Source: Sthenelais limicola | Taxonomy: Eukaryota > Annelida > Polychaeta > Phyllodocida > Sigalionidae | Assembly: GCA_942159475.1 (NCBI GenBank) | Contig: OW804097.1 | Span: 5,237,685 to 5,301,684 of the forward strand | Direction of reading: 5' to 3' | Length of the DNA: 64,000 nucleotides | Part shown: one piece after another, positions 11,140-22,900 of the stretch | Numbering within the stretch: position 1 is the stretch's first letter | How the letters are laid out: each line of letters opens with the position of its first letter | Program-made: the position numbers and the translations under genes | The notes under the pieces: model-generated | Databases searched by the model: none | Seen by the model: only the letters and a program-made list of their open reading frames with translations | Told to the model about the DNA's origin: nothing

Positions 11140-12960
11140 GATGGTTGATTTCCCAAACTTCTTTCGAAGCTAGGGCTTAGATTTTTTGGTAGGAGACGTA
11201 AAGCATGTTCGGCGACAAAACTGCCGAAGGAATTTCAATTCGGAGCATCCCTTCATTTTCGAAACGTCGAATTCCTTTGAGATTGCAAAGTGGCTACGAA
11301 CTTTTCGACTTTGTAGGCACATCAGTATGCTAAACTGAAGAGAAATCACAATACGGTTGATTTGACAAACTTATCCAAAAGCTAGGGCTTAGATTTTTTG
11401 GTAGGAGACGTAAAGCATGTTCGGCGACAAAACTGCCGAAGGAATTTCAATTCGGAGCATCCCTTCATTTTCGAAACGTAGAATTCGTCAGTATGCTAAA
11501 CTGAAGAGAAATCCCGATACGGTTGATTTAGCCAACTAATTTGAAAGCTAGGACTTAGATTTTTTGGTAGGAGACGTAAAGCATGTTCGGCGACAAGACT
11601 GCCGAAGGAATTTCAATTCGGAGCATCCCTTCATTTTCGAAACGTAGAATTCGTCAGTATGCTAAACTGAAGAGAAATCCCGATACGGTTGATTTAGCCA
11701 ACTAATTTGAAAGCTAGGACTTAGATTTTTTGGTAGGAGACGTAAAGCATGTTCGGCGACAAGACTGCCGAAGGAATTTCAATTCGGAGCATCCCTTCAT
11801 TTTCGAAACGTAGAATTCGTCAGTATGCTAAACTGAAGAGAAATCCCGATACGGTTGATTTAGCCAACTAATTTGAAAGCTAGGCTTAGCTTTTTTGGTA
11901 GGAGACGTAAAGCATGTTCCTTGACCAGACTCCCGAAGGAATTTCAATTCGGAGCATCCCTTCACTTTTGAAACGTCGAATTCCTTTGAGATTGCGAAGT
12001 GGCGAGGAACTCTTGGCCTTTGTAGGCACATCAGTATGCTAAACTGAAGAGAAATCACGATACGGTTGATTTAACAAACTTATCTAAAACCTAGGGCTTA
12101 GCTTTTTTGGTAGGAGACGTAAAGCATGTTCGGCGACAAAACTGCCGAAGGAATTTCAATTCGGAGCATCCCTTCATTTTCGAAACGTCGAATTCCTTTG
12201 AGATTGCAAAGTGGCTACGAACTTTTGGACTTTGTAGGCACATCAGTATGCTAAACTGAAGAGAAATCACAATACGGTTGATTTGACAAACTTATCCAAA
12301 AGCTAGGGCTTAGATTTTTTGGTAGGAGACGTAAAGCATGTTCGGCGACAAGACTGCCGAAGGAATTTCAATTCGGAGCATGCCTTCATTTTCGAAACGT
12401 AGAATTTGTCAGTATGCTAAACTGAAGAGAAATCCCGATACGGTTGATTTAGCCAACTAATTTGAAAGCTAGGACTTAGATTTTTTGGTAGGAGACGTAA
12501 AGCATGTTCGGCGACAAGACTGCCGAAGGAATTTCAATTCGGAGCATCCCTTCATTTTCGAAACGTAGAATTCGTCAGTATGCTAAACTGAAGAGAAATC
12601 ACGATACGGTTGATTTAGCCAACTAATTTGAAAGCTAGGACTTAGATTTTTTGGTAGGAGACGTAAAGCATGTTCGGCAACAAGACTGCCGAAGGAATTT
12701 CAATTCGGAGCATCCCTTCATTTTCGAAACGTAGAATTCGTCAGTATGCTAAACCGAAGAGAAATCACGATACGGTTGATTTGACCAACTTATTCAAAAG
12801 CTAGGGTTAGATATTTTGGTAGGAGACGTAAAGCATGTTCCTTGACCAGACTGCCGAAGGAATTTCAATTCGGAGCATTTCGTAGAATTTGTCAGTATGC
12901 TAATCTGAAGAGAAATATCAATTTTTTTTATCAATCAGCAAGCAGTGTAACCCTCATGTT
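11140..12960. repeat. Second satellite with 166-bp and 212-bp units
   Basis: Ten occurrences of GGTAGGAGACGTAAAGCATG start at 11188, 11400, 11566, 11732, 11897, 12109, 12321, 12487, 12653 and 12818. The spacings are 212, 166, 166, 165, 212, 212, 166, 166 and 165. The longer form has an extra ~46-bp block (around CCTTTGAGATTGC). Units carry several TTCGGC/GCCGAA motifs. A degraded start may reach back to about 10860. Confidence 0.92.
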
Positions 12961-13029
12961 AGGACCTAGGGCCTTCCATCGCATTCCACACTACATAAGC
13001 TGTCCACTGTCAATTGGGATCTCCATAAC

Positions 13030-16000
13030 CATCCAGAGCTGGCTGCCGAGCTTTTCGGGGGGCTGTAAAATGCCGAAACTACATATTTCATCTCCTTCCA
13101 TCCTCCAGTCGAGGACAAGTAGTGGTCCTGAATAAAATCCCGCACCCCCATAGACCTTCTCTCACATGTCAGCCTAGTCGTTACGCGTCCACTGAGCGCA
13201 GCGGCGCGTCCGGAATGGCCCTAGCACCATCGAAAGCGGGCTGCCGAGCTTTTTCGGGGCGGTAAGATGCCGAAAGTACATAGTTCATCTCCTTCCATCC
13301 TCCAGTCGAGGACAAGGTAGTGGTCCTGAATAAAATCCCGCACCCCCATAGACGTTCTCTCACATGTCAGCCTAGTCTTTACGCGTCCACTGAGCGCAGC
13401 GGCGCTTCCGGAATGGCCCTAGCACCATCGAAAGCGGGCTGCCGAGCTTTTTCGGGGCGGTAAAATGCCGAAAGTACATAGTTCATCTCCTTCCATCCTC
13501 CAGTCGAGGACAAGGTAGTGGTCCTGAATAAAATCCCGCACCCCCATAGACCTTCTCTCACATGTCAGCCTAGTCGCTACGCGTCCACTGAGCGCAGCGG
13601 CGCGTCCGGAATGGCCCTAGCACCATCGAAAGCGGGCTGCCGAGCTTTTTCGGGGCGGTAAAATGCCGAAAGTACATAGTTCATCTCCTTCCATCCTCCA
13701 GTCGAGGACAAGGTAGTGGTCCTGAATAAAATCCCGCACCCCCATAGACCTTCTCTCACATGTCAGCCTAGTCGTTACGCGTCCACTGAGCGCAGCGGCG
13801 CGTCCGGAATGGCCCTAGCACCATCGAAAGCGGGCTGCCGAGCTTTTTCGGGGCGGTAAGATGCCGAAACTACATATTTCATCTCCTTCCATCCTCCAGT
13901 CGAGGACAAGGTAGTGGTCCTGAATAAAATCCCGCACCCCCATAGACCTTCTCTCACATGTCAGCCTAGTCTTTACGCGTCCACTGAGCGCAGCGGCGCT
14001 TCCGGAATGGCCCTAGCACCATCGAAAGCGGGCTGCCGAGCTTTTTCGGGGCGGTAAAATGCCGAAAGTACATAGTTCATCTCCTTCCATCCTCCAGTCG
14101 AGGACAAGGTAGTGGTCCTGAATAAAATCCCGCACCCCCATAGACCTTCTCTCACATGTCAGCCTAGTCGCTACGCGTCCACTGAGCGCAGCGGCGCGTC
14201 CGGAATGGCCCTAGCACCATCGAAAGCGGGCTGCCGAGCTTTTTCGGGGCGGTAAAATGCCGAAAGTACATAGTTCATCTCCTTCCATCCTCCAGTCGAG
14301 GACAAGGTAGTGGTCCTGAATAAAATCCCGCACCCCCATAGACCTTCTCTCACATGTCAGCCTAGTCGCTACGCGTCCACTGAGCGCAGCGGCGCGTCCG
14401 GAATGGCCCTAGCACCATCGAAAGCGGGCTGCCGAGCTTTTTCGGGGCGGTAAGATGCCGAAACTATATAGTTCATCTCCTTCCATCCTCCAGTCGAGGA
14501 CAAGGTAGTGGTCCTGAATAAAATCCCGCACCCCCATAGACCTTCTCTCACATGTCAGCCTAGTCTTTACGCGTCCACTGAGCGCAGCGGCGCTTCCGGA
14601 ATGGCCCTAGCACCATCGAAAGCGGGCTGCCGAGCTTTTTCGGGGCGGTAAGATGCCGAAAGTACATAGTTCATCTCCTTCCATCCTCCAGTCGAGGACA
14701 AGGTAGTGGTCCTGAATAAAATCCCGCACCCCCATAGACCTTCTCTCACATGTCAGCCTAGTCGCTACGCGTCCACTGAGCGCAGAGGCGCGTCCGGAAT
14801 GGCCCTAGCACCATCGAAAGCGGGCTGCCGAGCTTTTTCGGGGCGGTAAAATGCCGAAAGTACATAGTTCATCTCCTTCCATCCTCCAGTCGAGGACAAG
14901 GTAGTGGTCCTGAATAAAATCCCGCACCCCCATAGACCTTCTCTCACATGTCAGCCTAGTCGCTACGCGTCCACTGAGCGCAGCGGCGCGTCCGGAATGG
15001 CCCTAGCACCATCGAAAGCGGGCTGCCGAGCTTTTTCGGGGCGGTAAAATGCCGAAAGTACATAGTTCATCTCCTTCCATCCTCCAGTCGAGGACAAGGT
15101 AGTGGTCCTGAATAAAATCCCGCACCCCCATAGACCTTCTCTCACATGTCAGCCTAGTCGCTACGCGTCCACTGAGCGCAGCGGCGCGTCCGGAATGGCC
15201 CTAGCACCATCGAAAGCGGGCTGCCGAGCTTTTTCGGGGCGGTAAAATGCCGAAAGTACATAGTTCATCTCCTTCCATCCTCCAGTCGAGGACAAGGTAG
15301 TGGTCCTGAATAAAATCCCGCACCCCCATAGACCTTCTCTCACATGTCAGCCTAGTCGCTACGCGTCCACTGAGCGCAGCGGCGCGTCCGGAATGGCCCT
15401 AGCACCATCGAAAGCGGGCTGCCGAGCTTTTTCGGGGCGGTAAGATGCCGAAACTATATAGTTCATCTCCTTCCATCCTCCAGTCGAGGACAAGGTAGTG
15501 GTCCTGAATAAAATCCCGCACCCCCATAGACCTTCTCTCACATGTCAGCCTAGTCTTTACGCGTCCACTGAGCGCAGCGGCGCTTCCGGAATGGCCCTAG
15601 CACCATCGAAAGCGGGCTGCCGAGCTTTTTCGGGGCGGTAAAATGCCGAAAGTACATAGTTCATCTCCTTCCATCCTCCAGTCGAGGACAAGGTAGTGGT
15701 CCTGAATAAAATCCCGCACCCCCATAGACCTTCTCTCACATGTCAGCCTAGTCGCTACGCGTCCACTGAGCGCAGAGGCGCGTCCGGAATGGCCCTAGCA
15801 CCATCGAAAGCGGGCTGCCGAGCTTTTTCGGGGCGGTAAAATGCCGAAAGTACATAGTTCATCTCCTTCCATCCTCCAGTCGAGGACAAGGTAGTGGTCC
15901 TGAATAAAATCCCGCACCCCCATAGACCTTCTCTCACATGTCAGCCTAGTCGTTACGCGTCCACTGAGCGCAGCGGCGCGTCCGGAATGGCCCTAGCACC

Positions 16001-18632
16001 ATCGAAAGCGGGCTGCCGAGCTTTTTCGGGGCGGTAAGATGCCGAAACTACATATTTCATCTCCTTCCATCCTCCAGTCGAGGACAAGGTAGTGGTCCTG
16101 AATAAAATCCCGCACCCCCATAGACCTTCTCTCACATGTCAGCCTAGTCTTTACGCGTCCACTGAGCGCAGCGGCGCTTCCGGAATGGCCCTAGCACCAT
16201 CGAAAGCGGGCTGCCGAGCTTTTTCGGGGCGGTAAAATGCCGAAAGTACATAGTTCATCTCCTTCCATCCTCCAGTCGAGGACAAGGTAGTGGTCCTGAA
16301 TAAAATCCCGCACCCCCATAGACCTTCTCTCACATGTCAGCCTAGTCGCTACGCGTCCACTGAGCGCAGCGGCGCGTCCGGAATGGCCCTAGCACCATCG
16401 AAAGCGGGCTGCCGAGCTTTTTCGGGGCGGTAAAATGCCGAAAGTACATAGTTCATCTCCTTCCATCCTCCAGTCGAGGACAAGGTAGTGGTCCTGAATA
16501 AAATCCCGCACCCCCATAGACCTTCTCTCACATGTCAGCCTAGTCTTTACGCGTCCACTGAGCGCAGCGGCGCTTCCGGAATGGCCCTAGCACCATCGAA
16601 AGCGGGCTGCCGAGCTTTTTCGGGGCGGTAAAATGCCGAAAGTACATAGTTCATCTCCTTCCATCCTCCAGTCGAGGACAAGGTAGTGGTCCTGAATAAA
16701 ATCCCGCACCCCCATAGACCTTCTCTCACATGTCAGCCTAGTCGCTACGCGTCCACTGAGCGCAGCGGCGCGTCCGGAATGGCCCTAGCACCATCGAAAG
16801 CGGGCTGCCGAGCTTTTTCGGGGCGGTAAAATGCCGAAAGTACATAGTTCATCTCCTTCCATCCTCCAGTCGAGGACAAGGTAGTGGTCCTGAATAAAAT
16901 CCCGCACCCCCATAGACCTTCTCTCACATGTCAGCCTAGTCTTTACGCGTCCACTGAGCGCAGCGGCGCGTCCGGAATGGCCCTAGCACCATCGAAAGCG
17001 GGCTGCCGAGCTTTTTCGGGGCGGTAAGATGCCGAAACTACATATTTCATCTCCTTCCATCCTCCAGTCGAGGACAAGGTAGTGGTCCTGAATAAAATCC
17101 CGCACCCCCATAGACCTTCTCTCACATGTCAGCCTAGTCTTTACGCGTCCACTGAGCGCAGCGGCGCGTCCGGAATGGCCCTAGCACCATCGAAAGCGGG
17201 CTGCCGAGCTTTTTCGGGGCGGTAAGATGCCGAAACTACATATTTCATCTCCTTCCATCCTCCAGTCGAGGACAAGGTAGTGGTCCTGAATAAAATCCCG
17301 CACCCCCATAGACCTTCTCTCACATGTCAGCCTAGTCTTTACGCGTCCACTGAGCGCAGCGGCGCTTCCGGAATGGCCCTAGCACCATCGAAAGCGGGCT
17401 GCCGATCTTTTTCGGGGCGGTAAAATGCCGAAAGTACATAGTTCATCTCCTTCCATCCTCCAGTCGAGGACAAGGTAGTGGTCCTGAATAAAATCCCGCA
17501 CCCCCATAGACCTTCTCTCACATGTCAGCCTAGTCGCTACGCGTCCACTGAGCGCAGCGGCGCGTCCGGAATGGCCCTAGCACCATCGAAAGCGGGCTGC
17601 CGAGCTTTTTCGGGGCGGTAAGATGCCGAAAGTACATAGTTCATCTCCTTCCATCCTCCAGTCGAGGACAAGGTAGTGGTCCTGAATAAAATCCCGCACC
17701 CCCATAGACCTTCTCTCACATGTCAGCCTAGTCGCTACGCGTCCACTGAGCGCAGCGGCGCGTCCGGAATGGCCCTAGCACCATCGAAAGCGGGCTGCCG
17801 AGCTTTTTCGGGGCGGTAAAATGCCGAAAGTACATAGTTCATCTCCTTCCATCCTCCAGTCGAGGACAAGGTAGTGGTCCTGAATAAAATCCCGCACCCC
17901 CATAGACCTTCTCTCACATGTCAGCCTAGTCTTTACGCGTCCACTGAGCGAAGCGGCGCGTCCGGAATGGCCCTAGCACCATCGAAAGCGGGCTGCCGAG
18001 CTTTTTCGGGGCGGTAAGATGCCGAAACTACATATTTCATCTCCTTCCATTCTCCAGTCGAGGACAAGGTAGTGGTCCTGAAAAAAATCCCGCACCCCCA
18101 TAGACCTTCTCTCACATGTCAGCCTAGTCGCTACGCGTCCACTGAGCGCAGCGGCGCTTCCGGAATGGCCCTAGCACCATCGAAAGCGGGCTGCCGAGCT
18201 TTTTCGGGGCGGTAAGTTGCCGAAACTACATAGTTCATCTCCTTCCATCCTCCAGTCGAGGACAAGGTAGTGGTCCTGAATAAAATCCCGCACCCCCATA
18301 GACGTTCTCTCACATGTCAGCCTAGTCGTTACGCGTCCACTGAGGGCAGCGGCGCGTCCGGAATGGCCCTAGCACCATCGAAAGCGGGCTGCCGAGCTTT
18401 TTCGGGGCGGTAAGATGCCGAAACTACATAGTTCATCTCCTTCCATCCTCCAGTCGAGGACAAGGTAGTGGTCCTGAATAAAATCCCGCACCCCCATAGA
18501 CCTTCTCTCACATGTCAGCCTAGTCTTTACGCGTCCACTGAGCGCAGCGGCACGTCCGGAATGGCCGTAGCACCATCGAAAGCGGGCTGCCGATCTTTTT
18601 CGGGGCGGTAAGATGCCGAAACTACATATTTC
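13030..18632. repeat. 198-bp satellite array, about 28 units
   Basis: Tandem 198-bp units with a diverged first unit (about 13030-13180) and a private last unit ending at 18632. Linked variants (CTTTACGCG or CGCTACGCG, GCGCTTCC or GCGCGTCC, AACTACATATTTC or AAGTACATAG) recur in blocks of three units. This suggests a higher-order repeat of about 594 bp, for example 13379-13972 and 15557-16150. Confidence 0.95.
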
Positions 18633-19458
18633 TAAATAGATAAATCTCCATATACTAAAAGTCCCCCACACATTAGAAAGACTATATAGGGGGCACCATT
18701 TGGTCTCAGTTCTTGCTGTCCTACCACAACTTGCCCTGGTCATGTTCAGAGATGACTCTTTCCAAAGTCTATGTCATGCCCCTGCCATGTCTTTTTGGCA
18801 GAAGTTACAATTTTTTGGAGGTGTTTACCTTGTCCGATATGGTGTCCTAGATGGGTCAAAGCTGGTATTTCACAAATGGTATTTGTGACAGTTCCACCCA
18901 GGGACATGTGGTGGATTGATTATAGCGAGAACCATGCATCACAAGCAAAGTCCTCCTCCTCGAGTCCTACAAATTGGGAGTGTTTTTTTACAATCCTTTA
19001 TTCAAAAACACCTGCCATCTGGGCATATACATTGCCAAATCACCATTATTGACCAAAGAAACTATTCTCTGTTTCCTCATTTTCAGATCCTACCTTATGC
19101 TGAGGTTGTTGCTTAGTTCCCCTTTTCTATTGATCTATTTGTCTAGGGTTTTGGTATTAGTCCGGTTTATCAGGGTTTGCTTAGTCCGGTTGGGTCAGCT
19201 GAGTCAGCATATCAGGAACCAGACACCACTATGATATAGTAGTAATATTGCTAATATTAATAATTTAATTTAGATCTTGTATTGACAGTCTTATGTAGTC
19301 TCATGAAATTAATAATCCAATCTCCCTTCTCTGGGGTTATTAACATTGATCCAGTATGTTGTAAGAAAGTTAAATCCTTCCTATTCAATATAATCCTTAG
19401 CGCCCTCTTCTGAAATATAAATATATATATATATATATAGTTTTATAACCACCCCTAT
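18633..19458. other. Non-coding spacer, right copy
   Basis: Counterpart of 1025-1850. AT-rich with an (AT)n run near 19417-19438. No gene supported. Confidence 0.6.
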
Positions 19459-19643
19459 ATTGGGTCTTTCGTCTCCCTAAGATTCATGCTATTGGGTCGC
19501 TATGTGATTATTGGGTCTAAAGTGTGATTATTGGGTCAAAGACCCAATATTTTTCAGGACCCAATAATATTTTGCTTTATTTCTTTCTCTATTTGAGTTT
19601 AAAACATTTTTGGACTAACTTGCTTAAACAGGTTTATTGGGTC
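19459..19643. repeat. Left ATTGGGTC cluster, right copy
   Basis: Same seven octamers as 1851-2035, shifted by 17,608 bp. Confidence 0.75.
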
Positions 19644-19913
19644 ATGTATATCACATAAGCCATCAGCTACTGACACCTGGTGACAACAGAGGTAACTACA
19701 TATATATATCCATATATAAGTCAATACCCTATCACATCCTTTGGTTATGTCTCCCGGTACCTGGAACTGACTTCTGGTGACTTGTAAATTCCCATATCCA
19801 TAACAACGTGACCCTACCTCTATGTCAATGCCCGTTTTGAGAGGGAAAAACTTTCAACCACTACAATGTTAACTTTCTTGTTGCCCTTGTTTTGTAGATT
19901 ATTATCACCCATA

Positions 19914-22900
19914 ATGCCTCAAACGAGGAGAGGGACTCAAAGGTCTACTGCAGACTCAAATACACAGGAGGCTGCAGGTAAACATTCATCCAACACCAAC
20001 AACAGTTTCCTCTAATACAGAGGCTTGCTGCACAGAAATCTCACTATGTATATTTAATTAATTTATCAATCTGATTGTATATCATTGCATCATTGTCAGG
20101 CAGATACCCAAGATACAGGCCAACTAGTCTGGGCCGAATTCTCTGGTATAAATGCTTTTGTGGCCTTGTTGGCTTGGACAGCAGAGACCAAAGAGATCAC
20201 TGTTGTGGGTGAACTTGCTATGAATAGGGTACATTATTAATTCAAGAACTTTTATTGTAGTTGATCTTCAAGTGTTTAAAAAAGCCAAAAGTAAATTGTA
20301 TTCCTTTCTTTCCAAGATTTGTCATAATTATTAATTTCTTCAGCTGCAAATGCTCCAGAGGAAGGAACACCCTTCCTGTCCCCAAAAGAACCAACGGAGA
20401 AGGCAGCCTTCTACCCCCGGAAGGGGTCAGCAGCGAGTAACACTCCAGAGGAGTCAACAGACTTCCACACCCAGAAGGAACTTGTAGTAACTCTCCGCAG
20501 GTGTGACTCGCCACAGGGTTCAACTTCCTTCCATGCCAGGAAAGAACCAGCAGCAAAAGACACTACACAGGAGTCAACATCCTTCCAAGGTGTAGTAACT
20601 GTCCACAGGTGCAACTCTCCACAGGAGTCAACTTCCTTGGATGCCCAGAAGAAACTGGCAGTGAGTAGCACTTCAGAGAAGTCAACACCCATCCATGCCC
20701 AGAAGGTAGCTGTAGCGCGTAACAGGCCAGAGGAGCCAATAACTGTCCTTGACCCTCCGCAGGAGTCAACACCCTTCCTCACCCACTCAGATCATGTCGT
20801 TGTGGAGTATGACCCCATGACTCATTCCCTAGAAGATGTAGAAGTAGAAGTAGAAGAGCCATTGCCCACCAATGAATTACGAGGAGTCCAAGAGGAGTCC
20901 GAGCTTGATTACGGTGAGAGCAGTTCCTCTGACTCTGAATACAAACCTGAAGATCACTCTCCTTATTCGTCACCATCTTCAGATGTAAGTTATGCTTCTC
21001 AAAGTGACAAGAGGAGAGAAACTAAATCAAAAAGGACAGGAAGAAAACTCCAGTGCACTCCTGAAAGAGCGCATGAGGAAGAGCGGGAACAGGCAACTTC
21101 AGCAGATGACTGTGCCACACAGCCAGCTAAACGCAAAAGGAAAGTGGGAAATAATTCAGTTGAGAACAGCGTGGGGCTGTTTGAAAAAGAAAAGGTAAAA
21201 GATGGCTGTAAGCAGGTGTATGACAAAGTCAATTTTTGCACGTTTTGCCGTAAACCCATCAAAAGTAAAATTTCAAGACATTTGTTAAGTGTTCATAAAG
21301 ATGACCCAAGACTGTATGACATTCTGACTATGGCAAAAAGGTCAAAAGAAAGGATGATTCAACTAGAGATCCTGGCGAATGAAGGAAACTTCAAGCATAA
21401 CATTGATGTCCTCAGAATGGGGAAGGGCCAGATAGTTGTCGCTAGACGCAACTCAGCAGGTGTAGATGAGAACAAGACAGGCGATTATTTGCCGTGCGAA
21501 CACTGCATGAAGTTTATTCTCCGAACAAATATGTGGTATCACCACCGGTCCTGTTCTGTCAAGAAATTTCGTACAGAAGGTAACCGGGAAACGTCAGATG
21601 ACGATGGCAATGCCAGTGTCAATGTTATCCAAAGCAATGCTGTCAGAAGGGGCCGTAGCCTTCTCAACAGTGCCCTATTCAGTGATGAAGATTCAAACAA
21701 TGTAAAGAAAATGATTGAGAGAATGAGACTAGATGAAGCCACAGAGATAGTCTGTTGCGACAAACTGATTCAGAGGTATGCTGCATTAAGAGTAGAGTCT
21801 TTGGGTCATGAAGATGATCAGAAGTTAAGCGACATGCATAGAGTCAGCCAGGGAGCCAGAACTCTGGCCCGCTTGGTGCTAGAGGCCCGAATAAAGAAGC
21901 CAACAATCACAATGGATGAACTTATAAAACCAGAGCACATGGATATGGTCGTCCATTGTACCAGAGCAATGTCTGTTGAGAAGGAGGAGCCCGTCCTGAC
22001 ATTGGGGAGATTGATTGGGAACTTACTGGGCCATGTTATCCAAGTGAAACGAGGCCTTGCAATAAGGAACAATGATAACAGGAGGCTCGATGAAGCTGAT
22101 AGGTTTCTGAGTCTTTTCACTGTGGAATGGAATGGCCGTATCAACTCAGCTTGCACCAAAAAGATGAACACAGTTCGAAGGAACACAATTCAATGTATCC
22201 CTCTTACAGAGGATCTTCGTCTAATCAAAGAATTCATCTTGAAAGAGATAAAAACGAAGTCAGCAGCGTTGAAGACAACTGTGGCTGTCAAGGATTGGGT
22301 AGAAATTGCCAAGTTGACCATGTGCAGGCTGATTTTGTTCAATATGAGGAGAAGAGCTGAAGTGAAGGACCTTACTGTGAATGACTTTGTGAAACGGCCA
22401 TCCTGGAAAGATGACGTGAGTGGTGAGATGGCCATGGCTCTGTCCCCCACAGACAGACTTCTGGCAGAGAGGTGTGTATACTATATCTATAAGAAACTTG
22501 ATTTCCGCCAAATAACAGGAAGAGGAACTATGCACAGACACTGGTTGCTGCTGTTCTCTGTTTGTTAGAGTTCTGCCGAGCCAACCCTTGACTACTAGTT
22601 CCAATGACTAACGGTGTTTTTCCAATGACTACCGATTATTCCACAATGGCTTGTTAGAGTGAATGGTTATTTGTTATGAGCTAAGATCTAAAATACCCAT
22701 TTAGTATTATGTCAGAACAGGTTTGTAGTAGTCGATAAAGAAGAAAATATCCACTGGAAAAAGCTACGGCTAAGTCTCGTCTCTCATTAGTTTTGAGTTT
22801 GACAAGTCTTGTTTTCTAAAACTTTAAAAAATGTGTATGTGTATATATATCCTGTTGCAGAATGGACATGGTGATAGCTGCAGGGAAGTCCACAAAAAAC

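Noticed and set aside
13181..18511. A 60-residue minus-strand frame repeated in every 198-bp unit
   Set aside because: 198 is a multiple of three, so any open frame repeats automatically. The starts are not ATG, stops occur in each unit and the product looks like no protein.
13030..18632. CRISPR-like array
   Set aside because: Whole 198-bp units repeat with no unique spacers, in a eukaryotic sequence.
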